A stretch of 64,000 nucleotides of DNA from Pseudomonas sp. R84 (GCF_009834515.1 NZ_CP019426.1:496001-560000); one strand, 5' to 3'; positions 29,454-38,909 are shown, counted from the stretch's first letter. Made by a program: numbers and translations. The notes: a model not told the origin generated them from the letters alone.

Positions 29454-30603
29454 GTGAACTCCGGGGCAGAGGATGTTGCAGATTCAAAGGCGCGCGATGC
29501 AGGCCGATCAGGGCCGGTAGCAGCGTCGCGATCAGGCCCATCAGCATCAGCGCGAAGTACAGCGCCGGGGTGATGAGCTGTTGTTGCAAGAGCAGATTGA
29601 GAAAGACGATTTCGCTGAGGCCACGAATGTTCAGCAGCACGCTTTCGCGCCAGCGGCTGGCGCCTTCGAACGAAGCGCCGGCCCAGCCGAGACCGAGCCA
29701 GTTGCCGAGCAGTTTACTGGCAATCGGCAACAGCAGCAGCGCCGCCCATTGCACCACGCCGAGGCTGGCGAGGGCGCTGTGCACGTCGATCTGGACGATG
29801 CCGAACGTGAGGATCAGCGGGATTGCCAGCCACGTCTGCAAACGGCTCATCCAGCGCGCCGGGAACGGTAGCACCAGCGGCACTTTCAGCGCGGCCATGC
29901 ACAGCAGGTAGCCGATACCGAAGATCAACGCGTTGAGTTTGTAATGCTCGGCCATCACCAGCAGCGCAAAGAAACCGAGGCTGTAAGTCAGCGGCCGACG
30001 CACACGCAACAGATTTAATAGCAGTGGCACACAGGCGAAACCCAGCGGCAGCAACAGACTGCTCAGATGCAGACTGCCCTGGGCGAGGCCGAACAGCGTC
30101 CAGCAGGTCAGATCAATGAGGATCGCGGTTTGCACCAGACGCCGGGTGGCGGCGGGCGGGTAATCGATGTGTCGCAGATACAGGTACAGCACCGGGATCG
30201 CAGTGATCGCGAATACTAGTCCTAAGGCCAGCGAGTTGAGCCACGGTTGCGTTGGCAGTAGCCAGTAAGCCGCCGCCAAGCCGCAAGTGAACGGCACGGC
30301 AAAACTCGGCACGGCGATTTTCACGCTCTGCCGATCGAGTTTCAGATCAATCACATCACTGAAAATATGCCCGAGCAGCAGGGCAAAGCTCAGGCTGTAG
30401 AGGTTTTTCAGCCAGTCTGGAGCGATCAGTTCGGCGCCGCTGAGCTGCCAGCCCGGTTCGATCCAGAAGTACATCAGCAGCGGCAAGCCGAAGCTGGCCA
30501 GGAGCAACTGACTGACAATCGGAATCAGGCCAAAGTGGCGGCCAACACGAGTGGCCACGGCGAACAAGGCCATGGCCAGCAGCCAGAAAACGACGATCAT
30601 CAT
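29440..30603 (-). CDS. Cation:proton antiporter-like membrane protein inside the aryl polyene operon
   Basis: 387 residues, almost entirely hydrophobic, with roughly ten to twelve predicted membrane helices. GLIPIVSQLLLASFGLPLL and LVFAITAIPVLYLYLRHI resemble CPA2/KefB-type antiporters, and NIRGLSEIVFLNLLLQQQLI matches the region after helix 10 in that family (usually RGxxExV). No regulatory TrkA domain is present. ATG at 30603 overlaps the MMPL stop, so it is coupled to the exporter gene. Not a member of the cluster core as I know it. Transport of ions or of a pathway lipid is possible. Confidence 0.72.
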   Translation of the reverse strand: MMIVVFWLLAMALFAVATRVGRHFGLIPIVSQLLLASFGLPLLMYFWIEPGWQLSGAELIAPDWLKNLYSLSFALLLGHIFSDVIDLKLDRQSVKIAVPSFAVPFTCGLAAAYWLLPTQPWLNSLALGLVFAITAIPVLYLYLRHIDYPPAATRRLVQTAILIDLTCWTLFGLAQGSLHLSSLLLPLGFACVPLLLNLLRVRRPLTYSLGFFALLVMAEHYKLNALIFGIGYLLCMAALKVPLVLPFPARWMSRLQTWLAIPLILTFGIVQIDVHSALASLGVVQWAALLLLPIASKLLGNWLGLGWAGASFEGASRWRESVLLNIRGLSEIVFLNLLLQQQLITPALYFALMLMGLIATLLPALIGLHRAPLNLQHPLPRSSRANR

Positions 30604-32939
30604 GCCGCTGGCTCCGCGACTGTCGCGGTGTGTTCGTGGCGTCCGGCCCACGGCGCCAGCATGAAGCTGAAGGCCAGACCGAGGCTCACCGACAGGCCGA
30701 AATTGCTCACCGCCGGCGTGCTGGAAACCGCCAGCAAACCAAACGATAGCCACGTCGTCACAGCGGCCAGCAAGGTGCCGAGCAGGCTCACCGCTGCGCC
30801 ACCGACTTGTTCACGCATGAGAATCGCGTAGTCGACGCTGATTGCGGTCACCAGCAGCAGGCCGAACAGGCTGAACAGGGTCAGTGGCTGACCAAGCCAG
30901 CCAAGACTGGCGAGGCTGCACAGCGCGGCGAGCAACGGCAGGGCGACGATGCGCAGCGCACCGCCGAGACCGAACGGCAACATCAGCACCAGCACGATCA
31001 ACGCGCAGGAAGCGAGTTTCAGTTCAGCGGCGCTGATCTGCGTCGCGGCGAAAACCTCGTTCAACTCACCGAGGCGATTGACCAGCATTACCCCCGGCAA
31101 GTCCAGCGCTTGCACGCGCAGCAGCGCCGGGTTGTTAAAACCTTGCAGGCTGGTCATCGCCGCCACGCCGTCTTCGCTCGGGCCGAGCCAAAGCATGCGA
31201 TAAGGCTCGCCAAGTGGACCGGCCAATGCCGCGTCGATGTCTTCAGCGGGCACGGTCTGCAGCTGTTGCAGTTCTGCTTGCAGGGCGGCGAGCGGTACAC
31301 CGAGGTCGAGCAATGGCTGCCAGTATTGCGGCAGTTTGTTCAACGCCTCGCGCACCTGTTCTTGCTGGTTCGGTGGGCTGACCAGTTGATCGAGGGCCAG
31401 ATAGCCTTGCAGCTTGTCGAGGTTGACCAGTTGCTGCAGACGCTCGCTCAGTGCGGCCTGCCGTTCGAGCAATTGCTGCTGATTGTCGGCGCGCACGAGG
31501 AAGAACTGGCTGGTGGGCTGATAGCCGGTGATGCGCGCGATGGCCTGCGCTTCGTCGGTCAGATGTTGCGGAGCGCCGACCCATTGGCGGATGTCATTCT
31601 TGCTTTGCAACTGAACCAGACCGCCCACGCAGAAGGCGATCAGCAGCGCCAGCAACACCGGTGTGCGCACGCGTTCGAGAAGTTTTTCGCGCAGATTGAC
31701 CAGGCGCTGGGCCAGATGCAACGGCCATTGTGCGGGCCGCAGTTCGACGTTGCTCAGTAGCGCTGGCAGCAGGCAGACGGCCGACAAATACGCACCGAGC
31801 AATCCTGCGGCAGAGAACACGGCGATTTGCGTCAGCGCCGGGAACGGCGTCCATGCCAGCGCCAGATAACCGATGGCGCTGGTGATCAGGCTCAGGGTCA
31901 GCCCCGACAAGGTCAAGCGCAAGGCTGGCCAACTGCGCCACGGCTTCAGGCTCCAGCTCTTCGAGAGATAATGCAGCGGATAATCCACGGCCACGCCGAT
32001 CAGGCTGGAACCTAGCACCAGTGTCATCACATGCATATGGCCAAACAGCGCCACACACGCCACCGCACCGAACAACATGCCGACCAGCACTGGCACAAAT
32101 GCCAGCAACACGCGCCAGCGACGGAAAGCGAGCAACAGCAGCAACAGAATGCCGACAGTGGCGCCGCCGCCAACCCAGGTCATTTCACGAGTCGCTTGCT
32201 GCTGACCGTTGGCCGCGTACAGCAAGCCGCTGGCGGCGAGCAGTTGCACATCGGATTTCGCGGCCTGCTCGCGACTGTGTTGCAGCAGTGCGGCGACTTG
32301 CAGCGGCAAGTTCATGTCGAAGGCGTTGCCGGTGGTGCGCGCTCGCAGCAGCACCCAGCTCTTGCCGTCGGCATCGGCAATCAACGCGCCGCTGCCGATG
32401 TCCAGTTGCACCGAACCGTGCTGCGGCTGGCTGTTCTGAATGCGCCCGGTCAGGCCCAGCCAGTCGTCCTGACTTGGCACCAGACTGAAACCACTGAACG
32501 GATCGAACAGGGCCTGCACGCGTTGCTGAATGAAGGCGTCGGGGTGTTCGATCAGCAGTTGCCGGTCATCCGCCGAGAGCATCGCCAGCCGCCCTTGCAG
32601 CAGTTGCGTGCGCAGGGCCGGCAGATCCGCTTGCAGGTTCCACTGCACTTTTTCGAACAACCCGCTGGCTTGCCATTGCTCACCCAGGGTCTGCGCCATG
32701 GTGACGGCTTGCTGGCGATCGGTGTGGCCGACCAGAACCAGCATTTCGCGGTTGAGCGGTTCCTGCATGCGTTGTTCGGCGCGCAGTTCGAGAGCGTCAG
32801 GGTCAGTGCCGGGTACCAGCTCCATCAAATTCGCCGACAGCGGCGCACCGTCACGCCACTGCCAACCGGCCAGCGCGACGACGGCCAGCAGCAGGATCAG
32901 AAACAGCCAGGGCAGCCTGCGTTCACTCGGCAAAGTCAT
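30600..32939 (-). CDS. MMPL/RND-family exporter, aryl polyene cluster
   Basis: 779 residues arranged as two repeats of one helix, a large periplasmic loop and five helices. The N-terminal helix (about 10-25) is followed by LSANLMELVPGTDPDALEL, and membrane blocks include GSSLIGVAVDYPLHYLSKSW and LLVTAISVDYAILMREQVGG, whose conserved aspartates (VDYPLHY, VDYAILM) carry the proton relay. In aryl polyene clusters this exporter works with a LolA-like protein to move the lipid-bound pigment to the outer membrane. Overlaps the LolA gene by 17 bases and the antiporter-like gene by ATGA. Confidence 0.9.
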   Translation of the reverse strand: MTLPSERRLPWLFLILLLAVVALAGWQWRDGAPLSANLMELVPGTDPDALELRAEQRMQEPLNREMLVLVGHTDRQQAVTMAQTLGEQWQASGLFEKVQWNLQADLPALRTQLLQGRLAMLSADDRQLLIEHPDAFIQQRVQALFDPFSGFSLVPSQDDWLGLTGRIQNSQPQHGSVQLDIGSGALIADADGKSWVLLRARTTGNAFDMNLPLQVAALLQHSREQAAKSDVQLLAASGLLYAANGQQQATREMTWVGGGATVGILLLLLLAFRRWRVLLAFVPVLVGMLFGAVACVALFGHMHVMTLVLGSSLIGVAVDYPLHYLSKSWSLKPWRSWPALRLTLSGLTLSLITSAIGYLALAWTPFPALTQIAVFSAAGLLGAYLSAVCLLPALLSNVELRPAQWPLHLAQRLVNLREKLLERVRTPVLLALLIAFCVGGLVQLQSKNDIRQWVGAPQHLTDEAQAIARITGYQPTSQFFLVRADNQQQLLERQAALSERLQQLVNLDKLQGYLALDQLVSPPNQQEQVREALNKLPQYWQPLLDLGVPLAALQAELQQLQTVPAEDIDAALAGPLGEPYRMLWLGPSEDGVAAMTSLQGFNNPALLRVQALDLPGVMLVNRLGELNEVFAATQISAAELKLASCALIVLVLMLPFGLGGALRIVALPLLAALCSLASLGWLGQPLTLFSLFGLLLVTAISVDYAILMREQVGGAAVSLLGTLLAAVTTWLSFGLLAVSSTPAVSNFGLSVSLGLAFSFMLAPWAGRHEHTATVAEPAA

Positions 32940-33534
32940 GTTGCTCCGCGTCGCTCAACGGTTGACTGGCGATGCTGTCCTGCATGCGCAGCACAGTGCT
33001 GTCGCCTTGGGTTTCCAGCAGTTCGATGGTCTGCACCAGCGCGCCGCCGTCGATGTTGATCTGGTTGAACACTTGCTTGAGCAGCAGCGAGCGCGGCGTC
33101 AGGGTGAGTTTCCACTGTTGTGCATCACCGCTCAGGGCCAGTTCGAAGTCGCGTTGCAGGCCACTGCTGTCGCCTTGCAGCACGGCGAGGAACAAGCGGT
33201 TCTGTTCAGCCCCTGCGCTCTTGTTCGGCAGCAATTGCCAGCCGTTATCGTCGCGGCGGGCGATGCCTTTGGCGCTGATGCGGTAATCCTGCTGCAGCGG
33301 GGTTTTCAGCAGCCAGAGCAGGCCGTGGTTTTTCGCCAGAACGAAATGGCCCTTGCTGATCAGCGGCTGCGGTAATGCACGCAGGTGTTTTTCCTGGATG
33401 AACTGGCCGTGGATCACGTCCGGTTTCGCCAGTTGTTCGCTGAGCTGTTGCAGATCGAAGGCGTTGGCCAGCGCCGACAGCGTCAGCAGCGTCAGCAGCG
33501 CCAACACGCTCAGGCTTTTAACAAATACATTCAT
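32923..33534 (-). CDS. LolA-like periplasmic carrier, aryl polyene cluster
   Basis: 203 residues. A signal peptide (about 1-25, ending LANA) precedes a LolA-type half-barrel: GQFIQEKHLRALPQPLISKG and a GLLWLLKTPLQQDYRIS strand pair that match the FxQ and W-xxPxxxxY features of LolA. It is a cluster-specific paralogue, expected to shuttle lipid-anchored polyene across the periplasm with the MMPL exporter. ATGA overlap with the thioesterase gene. Confidence 0.87.
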   Translation of the reverse strand: MNVFVKSLSVLALLTLLTLSALANAFDLQQLSEQLAKPDVIHGQFIQEKHLRALPQPLISKGHFVLAKNHGLLWLLKTPLQQDYRISAKGIARRDDNGWQLLPNKSAGAEQNRLFLAVLQGDSSGLQRDFELALSGDAQQWKLTLTPRSLLLKQVFNQINIDGGALVQTIELLETQGDSTVLRMQDSIASQPLSDAEQHDFAE

Positions 33535-33956
33535 CGCAGCATCCTTTCCACGGCATTGGTGAAGACCCTCGGCGAAGCCAGCTGCATCTCGCGACTGCTC
33601 ACCTCAACGGCGACCTGCACCGAGCTGGCGCGGGTCAGGCGTTCGCCGCTGTGCAGGTCGGTGATCAGGTAATTGATCTTCAGCCGGTTTTCCCACTCGA
33701 CCAGACTGGCGCGTACGTTCAGGCGTTGACCGAACACTGCACCGCGCACGTAGCGCAATTGCAGGTCGATGATCGGCCAGGCGTAACCCGACTCGAGCAT
33801 CTGCGTGTAGTTGTGGCCGATCTTGTCCAGCAGTGCGCAACGCGCGACTTCCAGATACTTGACGTAATGGCCGTGCCAGACGACGTGCATGGTGTCGACG
33901 TCGAAAAACGGCACGAGGATTTCGGTGTCGGCGTGAAGCACTCCGGCGCTACGCAT
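33531..33956 (-). CDS. Acyl-CoA/ACP thioesterase, hotdog fold (YbgC-like), aryl polyene cluster
   Basis: 141 residues. PFFDVDTMHVVWHGHYVKYL carries the 4HBT signature with the catalytic aspartate and the NHxxY-like HGHYVKYLE segment, as in YbgC/FadM enzymes. It probably releases or proofreads the polyene chain from the acyl carrier protein. The ATG at 33956 lies inside the end of the ammonia-lyase gene (8-base overlap). A longer reading of the frame would run antisense-like through that gene and is not used. Confidence 0.87.
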   Translation of the reverse strand: MRSAGVLHADTEILVPFFDVDTMHVVWHGHYVKYLEVARCALLDKIGHNYTQMLESGYAWPIIDLQLRYVRGAVFGQRLNVRASLVEWENRLKINYLITDLHSGERLTRASSVQVAVEVSSREMQLASPRVFTNAVERMLR

Positions 33957-35493
33957 GCAGCCTCCAGTGTTGCGCGGCGATGTGTTGCAGGCAGAGGCGC
34001 AATTCGCCTTCCAGTGCGCGGTCTTCGATAACTGGCGGGAAGTCCTTGGCGAGTTCTTCGTGCATTGCCGCCAGTGACGGTGGCAGCGGTCGGGCATCCT
34101 CCGCTTGAGCACGCAGCCACACGCCTTGGTTGGCGGCGAGCAATGTCGCGGCGGCGACCTGTTCGGTCAGTTCCAGCACACGGATCGCATCGCGGGCGGC
34201 GATGGTGCCCATGCTCACTTTGTCCTGGTTGTGGCACTCGGTGGAGCGCGAGAACACGCTGGCCGGCATGGTGTTTTTCAATGCTTCGGCGGTCCAGGCG
34301 CTGGTGCCGATCTGCACGGCTTTGAAGCCATGGTTGATCATCGCGCGATCCGCCGGGGCGCCGGAGAGGTTGCTCGGCAGACCGTGGTTGTAGCGCTCAT
34401 CCACCAGCAAGGCGAGCTGCCGATCGAGCAGGTCAGCAACGTTGGCCACGAGGTTTTTCAGGCTGTCCATGGCGAACGCGATATGGCCGCCGTAGAAGTG
34501 CCCGCCGTGCAACACGCGCTCGGCTTCGGCGTCGATGATCGGGTTGTCATTGGCGCTGTTCAGTTCGGTTTCGATGAACGAACGCAGCCAGTTCAGGCTG
34601 TCGGCCAACACGCCAAGCACATGCGGGGCGCAACGCAGCGAATAGCGATCCTGCAATCGATGCAGTGGCGCGGTCGGTGCGTCGATCGCCAGATCCTTGC
34701 GCAGCCACGCGGCGACCTGCATTTGCCCCGGATGCGGTTTGGCGGCGAACAGGCGTTCGTCGAAGTGCTCCGGGTTGCCTTGCAGCGCGACCACATTGAG
34801 CGCGGTGATGCGCGTGGCCAGTTGCAGCAGATAGTCGGCGCGGGCGAAAGCCAGGCAGGCGAGGCCGGTCATCACCGCAGTGCCGTTCATCAGCGCCAAG
34901 GCTTCTTTCGGGCGCAGCACCAAAGGCGTCCAGCCCAGTTCGCGATGCACGTCGGCCGCCTGACGGCGTTCGCCACGGAACATCACTTCACGCTCGCCGG
35001 ACAGTGTTGCGGCGACGTAAGACAACGGCGTCAGATCGCCGCTGGCGCCCACCGAGCCTTCTTCAGGAATCAGCGGCAGGATGTCGTATTCGAGAAACGC
35101 GTGCAGACGCTCCAGCAGCTCCACGCGTACCCCGGAAACGCCGTGGCACAACGACTGCAAACGTGCCGCGAGCACCGCGCGAATGGCTTGCGCATCAAGC
35201 AGCTTGCCCAACCCGCAACCGTGGAAGGTGTAGAGATGACGCGGCAACGCTTCGACGTGATGCAACGGCACCGCGACCACGCAGGAATCGCCGTAACCGG
35301 TGGTGACGCCGTAGATCACGCCTTCCTTGTCCAGCAGCGAATCAAGGAACCGCGCGCCTTTGGCGATGCGCTCGCGGTAGTCGGCGTCGCTCTGCAACTG
35401 CACGGGCGCCTGACGATTGGCCAGGGCCAGCACGTCTTCGATGCGCAATGGGCGTTCGCCGAAGGTTACCGGCTCATGGGTTGGCGTCGTCAT
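33949..35493 (-). CDS. Aromatic amino acid ammonia-lyase (HAL/PAL/TAL family), aryl polyene cluster
   Basis: 514 residues. The Ala-Ser-Gly triad that cyclises to the MIO cofactor is at 150-152 in EEGSVGASGDLTPLS. The catalytic tyrosine is in VIYGVTTGYGDS (Tyr61), and LSGAPADRAMINHGF and TECHNQDKVSMGT are conserved. The family eliminates ammonia from histidine, phenylalanine or tyrosine. The selectivity positions read Phe90-His91 (LYTFHGCGLG), a mix of the PAL and HAL patterns, so substrate is open. In this setting it may supply an arylacrylic acid for the pigment head group. It overlaps its neighbours by 20 and 8 bases. Confidence 0.9.
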   Translation of the reverse strand: MTTPTHEPVTFGERPLRIEDVLALANRQAPVQLQSDADYRERIAKGARFLDSLLDKEGVIYGVTTGYGDSCVVAVPLHHVEALPRHLYTFHGCGLGKLLDAQAIRAVLAARLQSLCHGVSGVRVELLERLHAFLEYDILPLIPEEGSVGASGDLTPLSYVAATLSGEREVMFRGERRQAADVHRELGWTPLVLRPKEALALMNGTAVMTGLACLAFARADYLLQLATRITALNVVALQGNPEHFDERLFAAKPHPGQMQVAAWLRKDLAIDAPTAPLHRLQDRYSLRCAPHVLGVLADSLNWLRSFIETELNSANDNPIIDAEAERVLHGGHFYGGHIAFAMDSLKNLVANVADLLDRQLALLVDERYNHGLPSNLSGAPADRAMINHGFKAVQIGTSAWTAEALKNTMPASVFSRSTECHNQDKVSMGTIAARDAIRVLELTEQVAAATLLAANQGVWLRAQAEDARPLPPSLAAMHEELAKDFPPVIEDRALEGELRLCLQHIAAQHWRLHA

Positions 35494-36421
35494 CGGTCTT
35501 CCAGAAAGGGTAAAAGTTGAACCATTGTTGCGGCGCTTCGAGGCAATAGTGACTCAGGCGCTGCGCATAGCGGGTGGCCCACTGATGAATGACCTGCTCG
35601 CGCTCACTGCGCTTCCATACCACGGCATCGGCGAAGGGCTCGAGGGTCAGGCGATAGTGACCGTCCGGCTGCTTGAGGCACATCAGCAGATTGACCGGGC
35701 ATTTCAGCAAACCGGCGAGCAGCCACGGGCCTTGCGGGAACGGCGCCGGGTGGCCGAGAAAGTCTACGGTGACACTGCGCCCGCCGTGCAGCGGCACGCG
35801 GTCGCCGGCAATCGCCAGCCACTCGCCGCGCTCCAGCCGTTCGTGCAGTTGCAGCATGATCACCGGGTCGAGCTCGCTGACCTGAATCAGGCGCAGATTG
35901 GTCGCCCCGGCTTCACCGAGCAGGCGGTTGAATTGCTCGGCGTGTTTGGTGTGCACCAGCACGTTCATAGTGACCTTTTCGCCGATCTCCGCCAGTGCGC
36001 GACAGACTTCGAGATTGCCCAGGTGAGCGCCGACCAGCAGTTGCCCGCGACTGCCGCGCAACTGGTTGCGCAGCAGCGCCGGGTCGATGATTTCGATCTG
36101 TTCGATACGGAGCTTGCCATTCCATACGTCGAGCTTGTCGAGCATGGAATCGGCGAAGGCCATGAACTGGCCGAACACTCGCCAATGCGTCGGGCGCAAC
36201 GCGTCGCGCTGGCTCCATGCGGCCAGGCGCTGCTGGTATTGCCAGGCACTGCGCCGTGCGGTGCGGCCGAACAGGAAAAAGTACAGGACGATGCCGTAGA
36301 GCAACGGGCTGAGCAGGCGTCGACCAAGGACCTTGGCGGCGAACGCGGTGAATTTCATCAGCAGGAAACTGCCGCGTTCTTCGCGGTCGGCCCAGTGCTT
36401 CTTGTCGGTCTCGCTGGTCAT
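35474..36421 (-). CDS. LpxL/HtrB-like lipid acyltransferase, aryl polyene cluster
   Basis: 315 residues. One N-terminal membrane helix (about 30-50, LLSPLLYGIVLYFFLFG) precedes the LPLAT domain of the lipid A acyltransferase type: the H-x4-E motif is HLGNLEV, followed by IAGDRVPLHGGRSVTVDF. It likely adds an acyl chain to the glycosylated or lipid intermediate that carries the polyene. In related clusters this domain can be fused to the glycosyltransferase; here the two are separate genes overlapping by ATGA. Confidence 0.87.
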   Translation of the reverse strand: MTSETDKKHWADREERGSFLLMKFTAFAAKVLGRRLLSPLLYGIVLYFFLFGRTARRSAWQYQQRLAAWSQRDALRPTHWRVFGQFMAFADSMLDKLDVWNGKLRIEQIEIIDPALLRNQLRGSRGQLLVGAHLGNLEVCRALAEIGEKVTMNVLVHTKHAEQFNRLLGEAGATNLRLIQVSELDPVIMLQLHERLERGEWLAIAGDRVPLHGGRSVTVDFLGHPAPFPQGPWLLAGLLKCPVNLLMCLKQPDGHYRLTLEPFADAVVWKRSEREQVIHQWATRYAQRLSHYCLEAPQQWFNFYPFWKTDDDANP

Positions 36422-37152
36422 GTTCGCCACCGCCGCCAGAGGATCACCGGGAAGCGCAGCAACATGCCAAGAAACAGCCGCGTGTGCATGCTGGAAATCA
36501 GTGCGTTGTCGTGGAACAGACGGAAGTGCGACACACCGTCCAGCGGGTAGTGCACGCTGGTTTGCAGCCAGCGCATCGGCTGATTGCGCCACGACAGGCG
36601 TACAAGAATGTCCGAATCGAAATCCATGCGCTTGCCGACTTTCGCCGAATCGATCACCGCCAGCGTCGGGGCCAGCGGATAGACGCGAAACCCGCACATC
36701 GAATCGCGGATCTGCAGTGACAGCGTGTTGATCCAGACCATCACGTGGGTCAGGTAGCGCGCGTACAAACGGCCTTTCGGCACACTCTCGTCGAACAGCG
36801 GATAACCGCAGATCATCGCCTCGGGATGGGCACGGGATTCCTCGACGAAACGCGCCACGTCGTGCAAGTCGTGCTGACCGTCGGCATCGACCTGCAGCGC
36901 ATGGCTGAAACCCAATAGTGAGGCTTCGCGCAAACCGGTCATCACCGCACCGCCCTTGCCCTGATTCGCGGTCAGGCGCACCAGATGCACGTTGTCGCGC
37001 TCGGCCAGTGCGTCGAGAACCCTGGCACAGGATGGCGTGCTGGCGTCGTCCACCAGAATGCACGGCAGGCCTTGCGCGAGCAGGGCGTCGACCACCGTGG
37101 TGATCGCGGTTTCGTGGTTATAAACCGGGATCACCGCGCAAGGGTTATGCAT
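36418..37152 (-). CDS. Family 2 glycosyltransferase, aryl polyene cluster
   Basis: 244 residues of the GT-A fold. AVIPVYNHETAITTVVDALL begins the nucleotide-sugar domain, VDADGQHD is the DxD-containing metal site, and MCGFRVYPLAPTLAVID is typical of dolichyl-phosphate mannose synthase-like enzymes. The absence of C-terminal membrane helices suggests a peripheral membrane enzyme. ATG at 37152 is used. The in-frame sequence upstream would translate the REP at 37183-37206. Confidence 0.9.
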   Translation of the reverse strand: MHNPCAVIPVYNHETAITTVVDALLAQGLPCILVDDASTPSCARVLDALAERDNVHLVRLTANQGKGGAVMTGLREASLLGFSHALQVDADGQHDLHDVARFVEESRAHPEAMICGYPLFDESVPKGRLYARYLTHVMVWINTLSLQIRDSMCGFRVYPLAPTLAVIDSAKVGKRMDFDSDILVRLSWRNQPMRWLQTSVHYPLDGVSHFRLFHDNALISSMHTRLFLGMLLRFPVILWRRWRT

Positions 37153-37182
37153 AGCAGTTCTCCATTGGAAAACCGCGATCCC

Positions 37183-37206
37183 TGTAGGAGTGAGCCTGCT
37201 CGCGAT
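37183..37206. repeat. Single REP unit inside the aryl polyene operon
   Basis: TGTAGGAGTGAGCCTGCTCG plus CGAT matches one arm of the REPIN at 42614-42702. It sits alone in the 77-base gap between the AMP-ligase/dehydratase and glycosyltransferase genes. Confidence 0.85.
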
Positions 37207-37229
37207 TGAGTGCGCAGCACTCACCAAGG

Positions 37230-38909
37230 TCAATCATGCTCTACACCCAAAAGAATCCGCCCACTGGAGCAGGTTGCCGTGTCATTACGGTAAGCGAAAT
37301 ACAATTTGCGGCGCTCAGGATCAAAGCGCAGGTGCAACTGGATTTCATCACCGGGGCGCACCAGTTGCTGGAACTTCAGCACTTCCATCCCGGCAAACGG
37401 GCCGGTCAGATTCAGCAACTGCCGCCCAAGGTTCAGCGCCCATTCCACCTGCACCACACCGGGCAATACTGGAGCTTTGGGAAAGTGACCACTGAAATAA
37501 GCCAGATCCGGCGGCACGCTCAGTTGCAGACTCCATTCACCCTCGGTCTCGACCTGCGACAGCACTTCCGGCGATTTCGGTCGCGGCGCCATCAACAGCG
37601 CTTCAACGTCGGCCTGCGGCAGCTTGCCTTGGCTGTTCAACGGCAATTGCCGCACCAGTCGCCAGCGGCGGGGCAGGGCCAGGGCTTCGCAGTGTTGGTG
37701 CAAATGCTGGCGCAGGGTTTCAGTCAGGCTGCGACGGCCGTGCTCACGCAAGGCAAACAGGCCATCCTCGCTAAGCACCAGCAACACACCGAGGGAAGCA
37801 CGGTTTTCCTGGACCACGCCCAAGCGCGCTTCGGCGACCCATTCGTGGGCAACCAAGGCTTGTTCGAGCATGGGCAGAGAGATGCGTTTTTCTTCCAGTT
37901 TGACGATCCGGTCCAGCCGCCCGAGCAGTTCGAAGCGGCCATCGGCGGCGATGCGCGCAGCGTCAGCGGTGTGTTCGACGTGCCCGGCGGGCAGGTAAGG
38001 TGAAGCGATCAGCAGGGCGCCTTCGCTGTCTTGGCTCAATTCAACACCGGCAAACGGTTGCCACAGTTGTTCGCCCTGACGCCAGGCAATGCCACCGGTT
38101 TCCGAGCTACCGAGGATTTCCGTCGGCCATTGTTGCAAGCGTTGTTGCAGACTCTGCGCGGCTTCAAAGGGCAACGCGCCGCCGGAGGAAAACACCCGGC
38201 GCACGGCGCTCAGGGCCGGCCAGTCAAGGTTGTCGCCCATGCGTTTGAGCAGCGCCGGACTGGCAATCCAGGCGAAGGCCGGATGTTCGCGGCTGGCACG
38301 CTGCAAGTCTTCGGGAAACGCCAGTTGTTTACGCGCAAACGGGCGCCCGGCACACAGCGGCCACAGCACGCGAAACAGCAAACCGTAAATATGCTGGGTG
38401 GCGACGCTGCCGATGATGCAGGCCTCACCGAGATCGGCGCCCCACAGTTGCTCCAGCGCTTCGACTTCATTGGCCAGTTGGCGCAGGGTTTTGTCGATGC
38501 GCTTGGGCTCGCCGCTGGAGCCGGACGTGCACAGGCTCAGACGGCACTGGTCGAGATCCAGCTCGGCGCCGGGCAACGGCGGCTGATGAAAGTCGCTCAG
38601 CTGCGCGTCATCGGCGTGATCCGTCAGCCACTGATCGACTTCAGCCGACCAGCGCTGGCGGGTTTGTGCTTGCAGATCCGAGGGCAGCAGCACACTGACG
38701 CCGGCACGCCATGCGCCCAGCAAAGCGATGGCCAGTTCTGCGGCATCTTCCAGGTGCACAGCCAGGCGCTTCACGCCTTGCGCTTGCAGACCGGCGGCAA
38801 CGCTCAGCGCCTGCTCGCACAGTTGCGCGTGATCGAGGGCCGGTGCGTGGCTGACAGCCCGCGCCGGCGCAGCCTTGAGCAACAGCTGCTCAAGCTTTAT
38901 CCAGTTCAT
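37230..38909 (-). CDS. AMP-ligase fused to a 3-hydroxyacyl-ACP dehydratase, aryl polyene cluster
   Basis: 559 residues in two enzymes. Residues 1 to about 445 are an acyl/aryl adenylating domain: the P-loop [12 protein letters not shown] (about 126-137), [13 protein letters not shown], and the hinge [15 protein letters not shown] with the late lysine in [10 protein letters not shown]. Residues about 455-559 form a hotdog dehydratase with [14 protein letters not shown] (474-487), the FabZ-type active site. The ligase probably loads the aryl starter on an acyl carrier protein and the dehydratase makes double bonds. ATG at 38909 overlaps the previous stop (ATGA). Confidence 0.9.
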   Translation of the reverse strand: MNWIKLEQLLLKAAPARAVSHAPALDHAQLCEQALSVAAGLQAQGVKRLAVHLEDAAELAIALLGAWRAGVSVLLPSDLQAQTRQRWSAEVDQWLTDHADDAQLSDFHQPPLPGAELDLDQCRLSLCTSGSSGEPKRIDKTLRQLANEVEALEQLWGADLGEACIIGSVATQHIYGLLFRVLWPLCAGRPFARKQLAFPEDLQRASREHPAFAWIASPALLKRMGDNLDWPALSAVRRVFSSGGALPFEAAQSLQQRLQQWPTEILGSSETGGIAWRQGEQLWQPFAGVELSQDSEGALLIASPYLPAGHVEHTADAARIAADGRFELLGRLDRIVKLEEKRISLPMLEQALVAHEWVAEARLGVVQENRASLGVLLVLSEDGLFALREHGRRSLTETLRQHLHQHCEALALPRRWRLVRQLPLNSQGKLPQADVEALLMAPRPKSPEVLSQVETEGEWSLQLSVPPDLAYFSGHFPKAPVLPGVVQVEWALNLGRQLLNLTGPFAGMEVLKFQQLVRPGDEIQLHLRFDPERRKLYFAYRNDTATCSSGRILLGVEHD

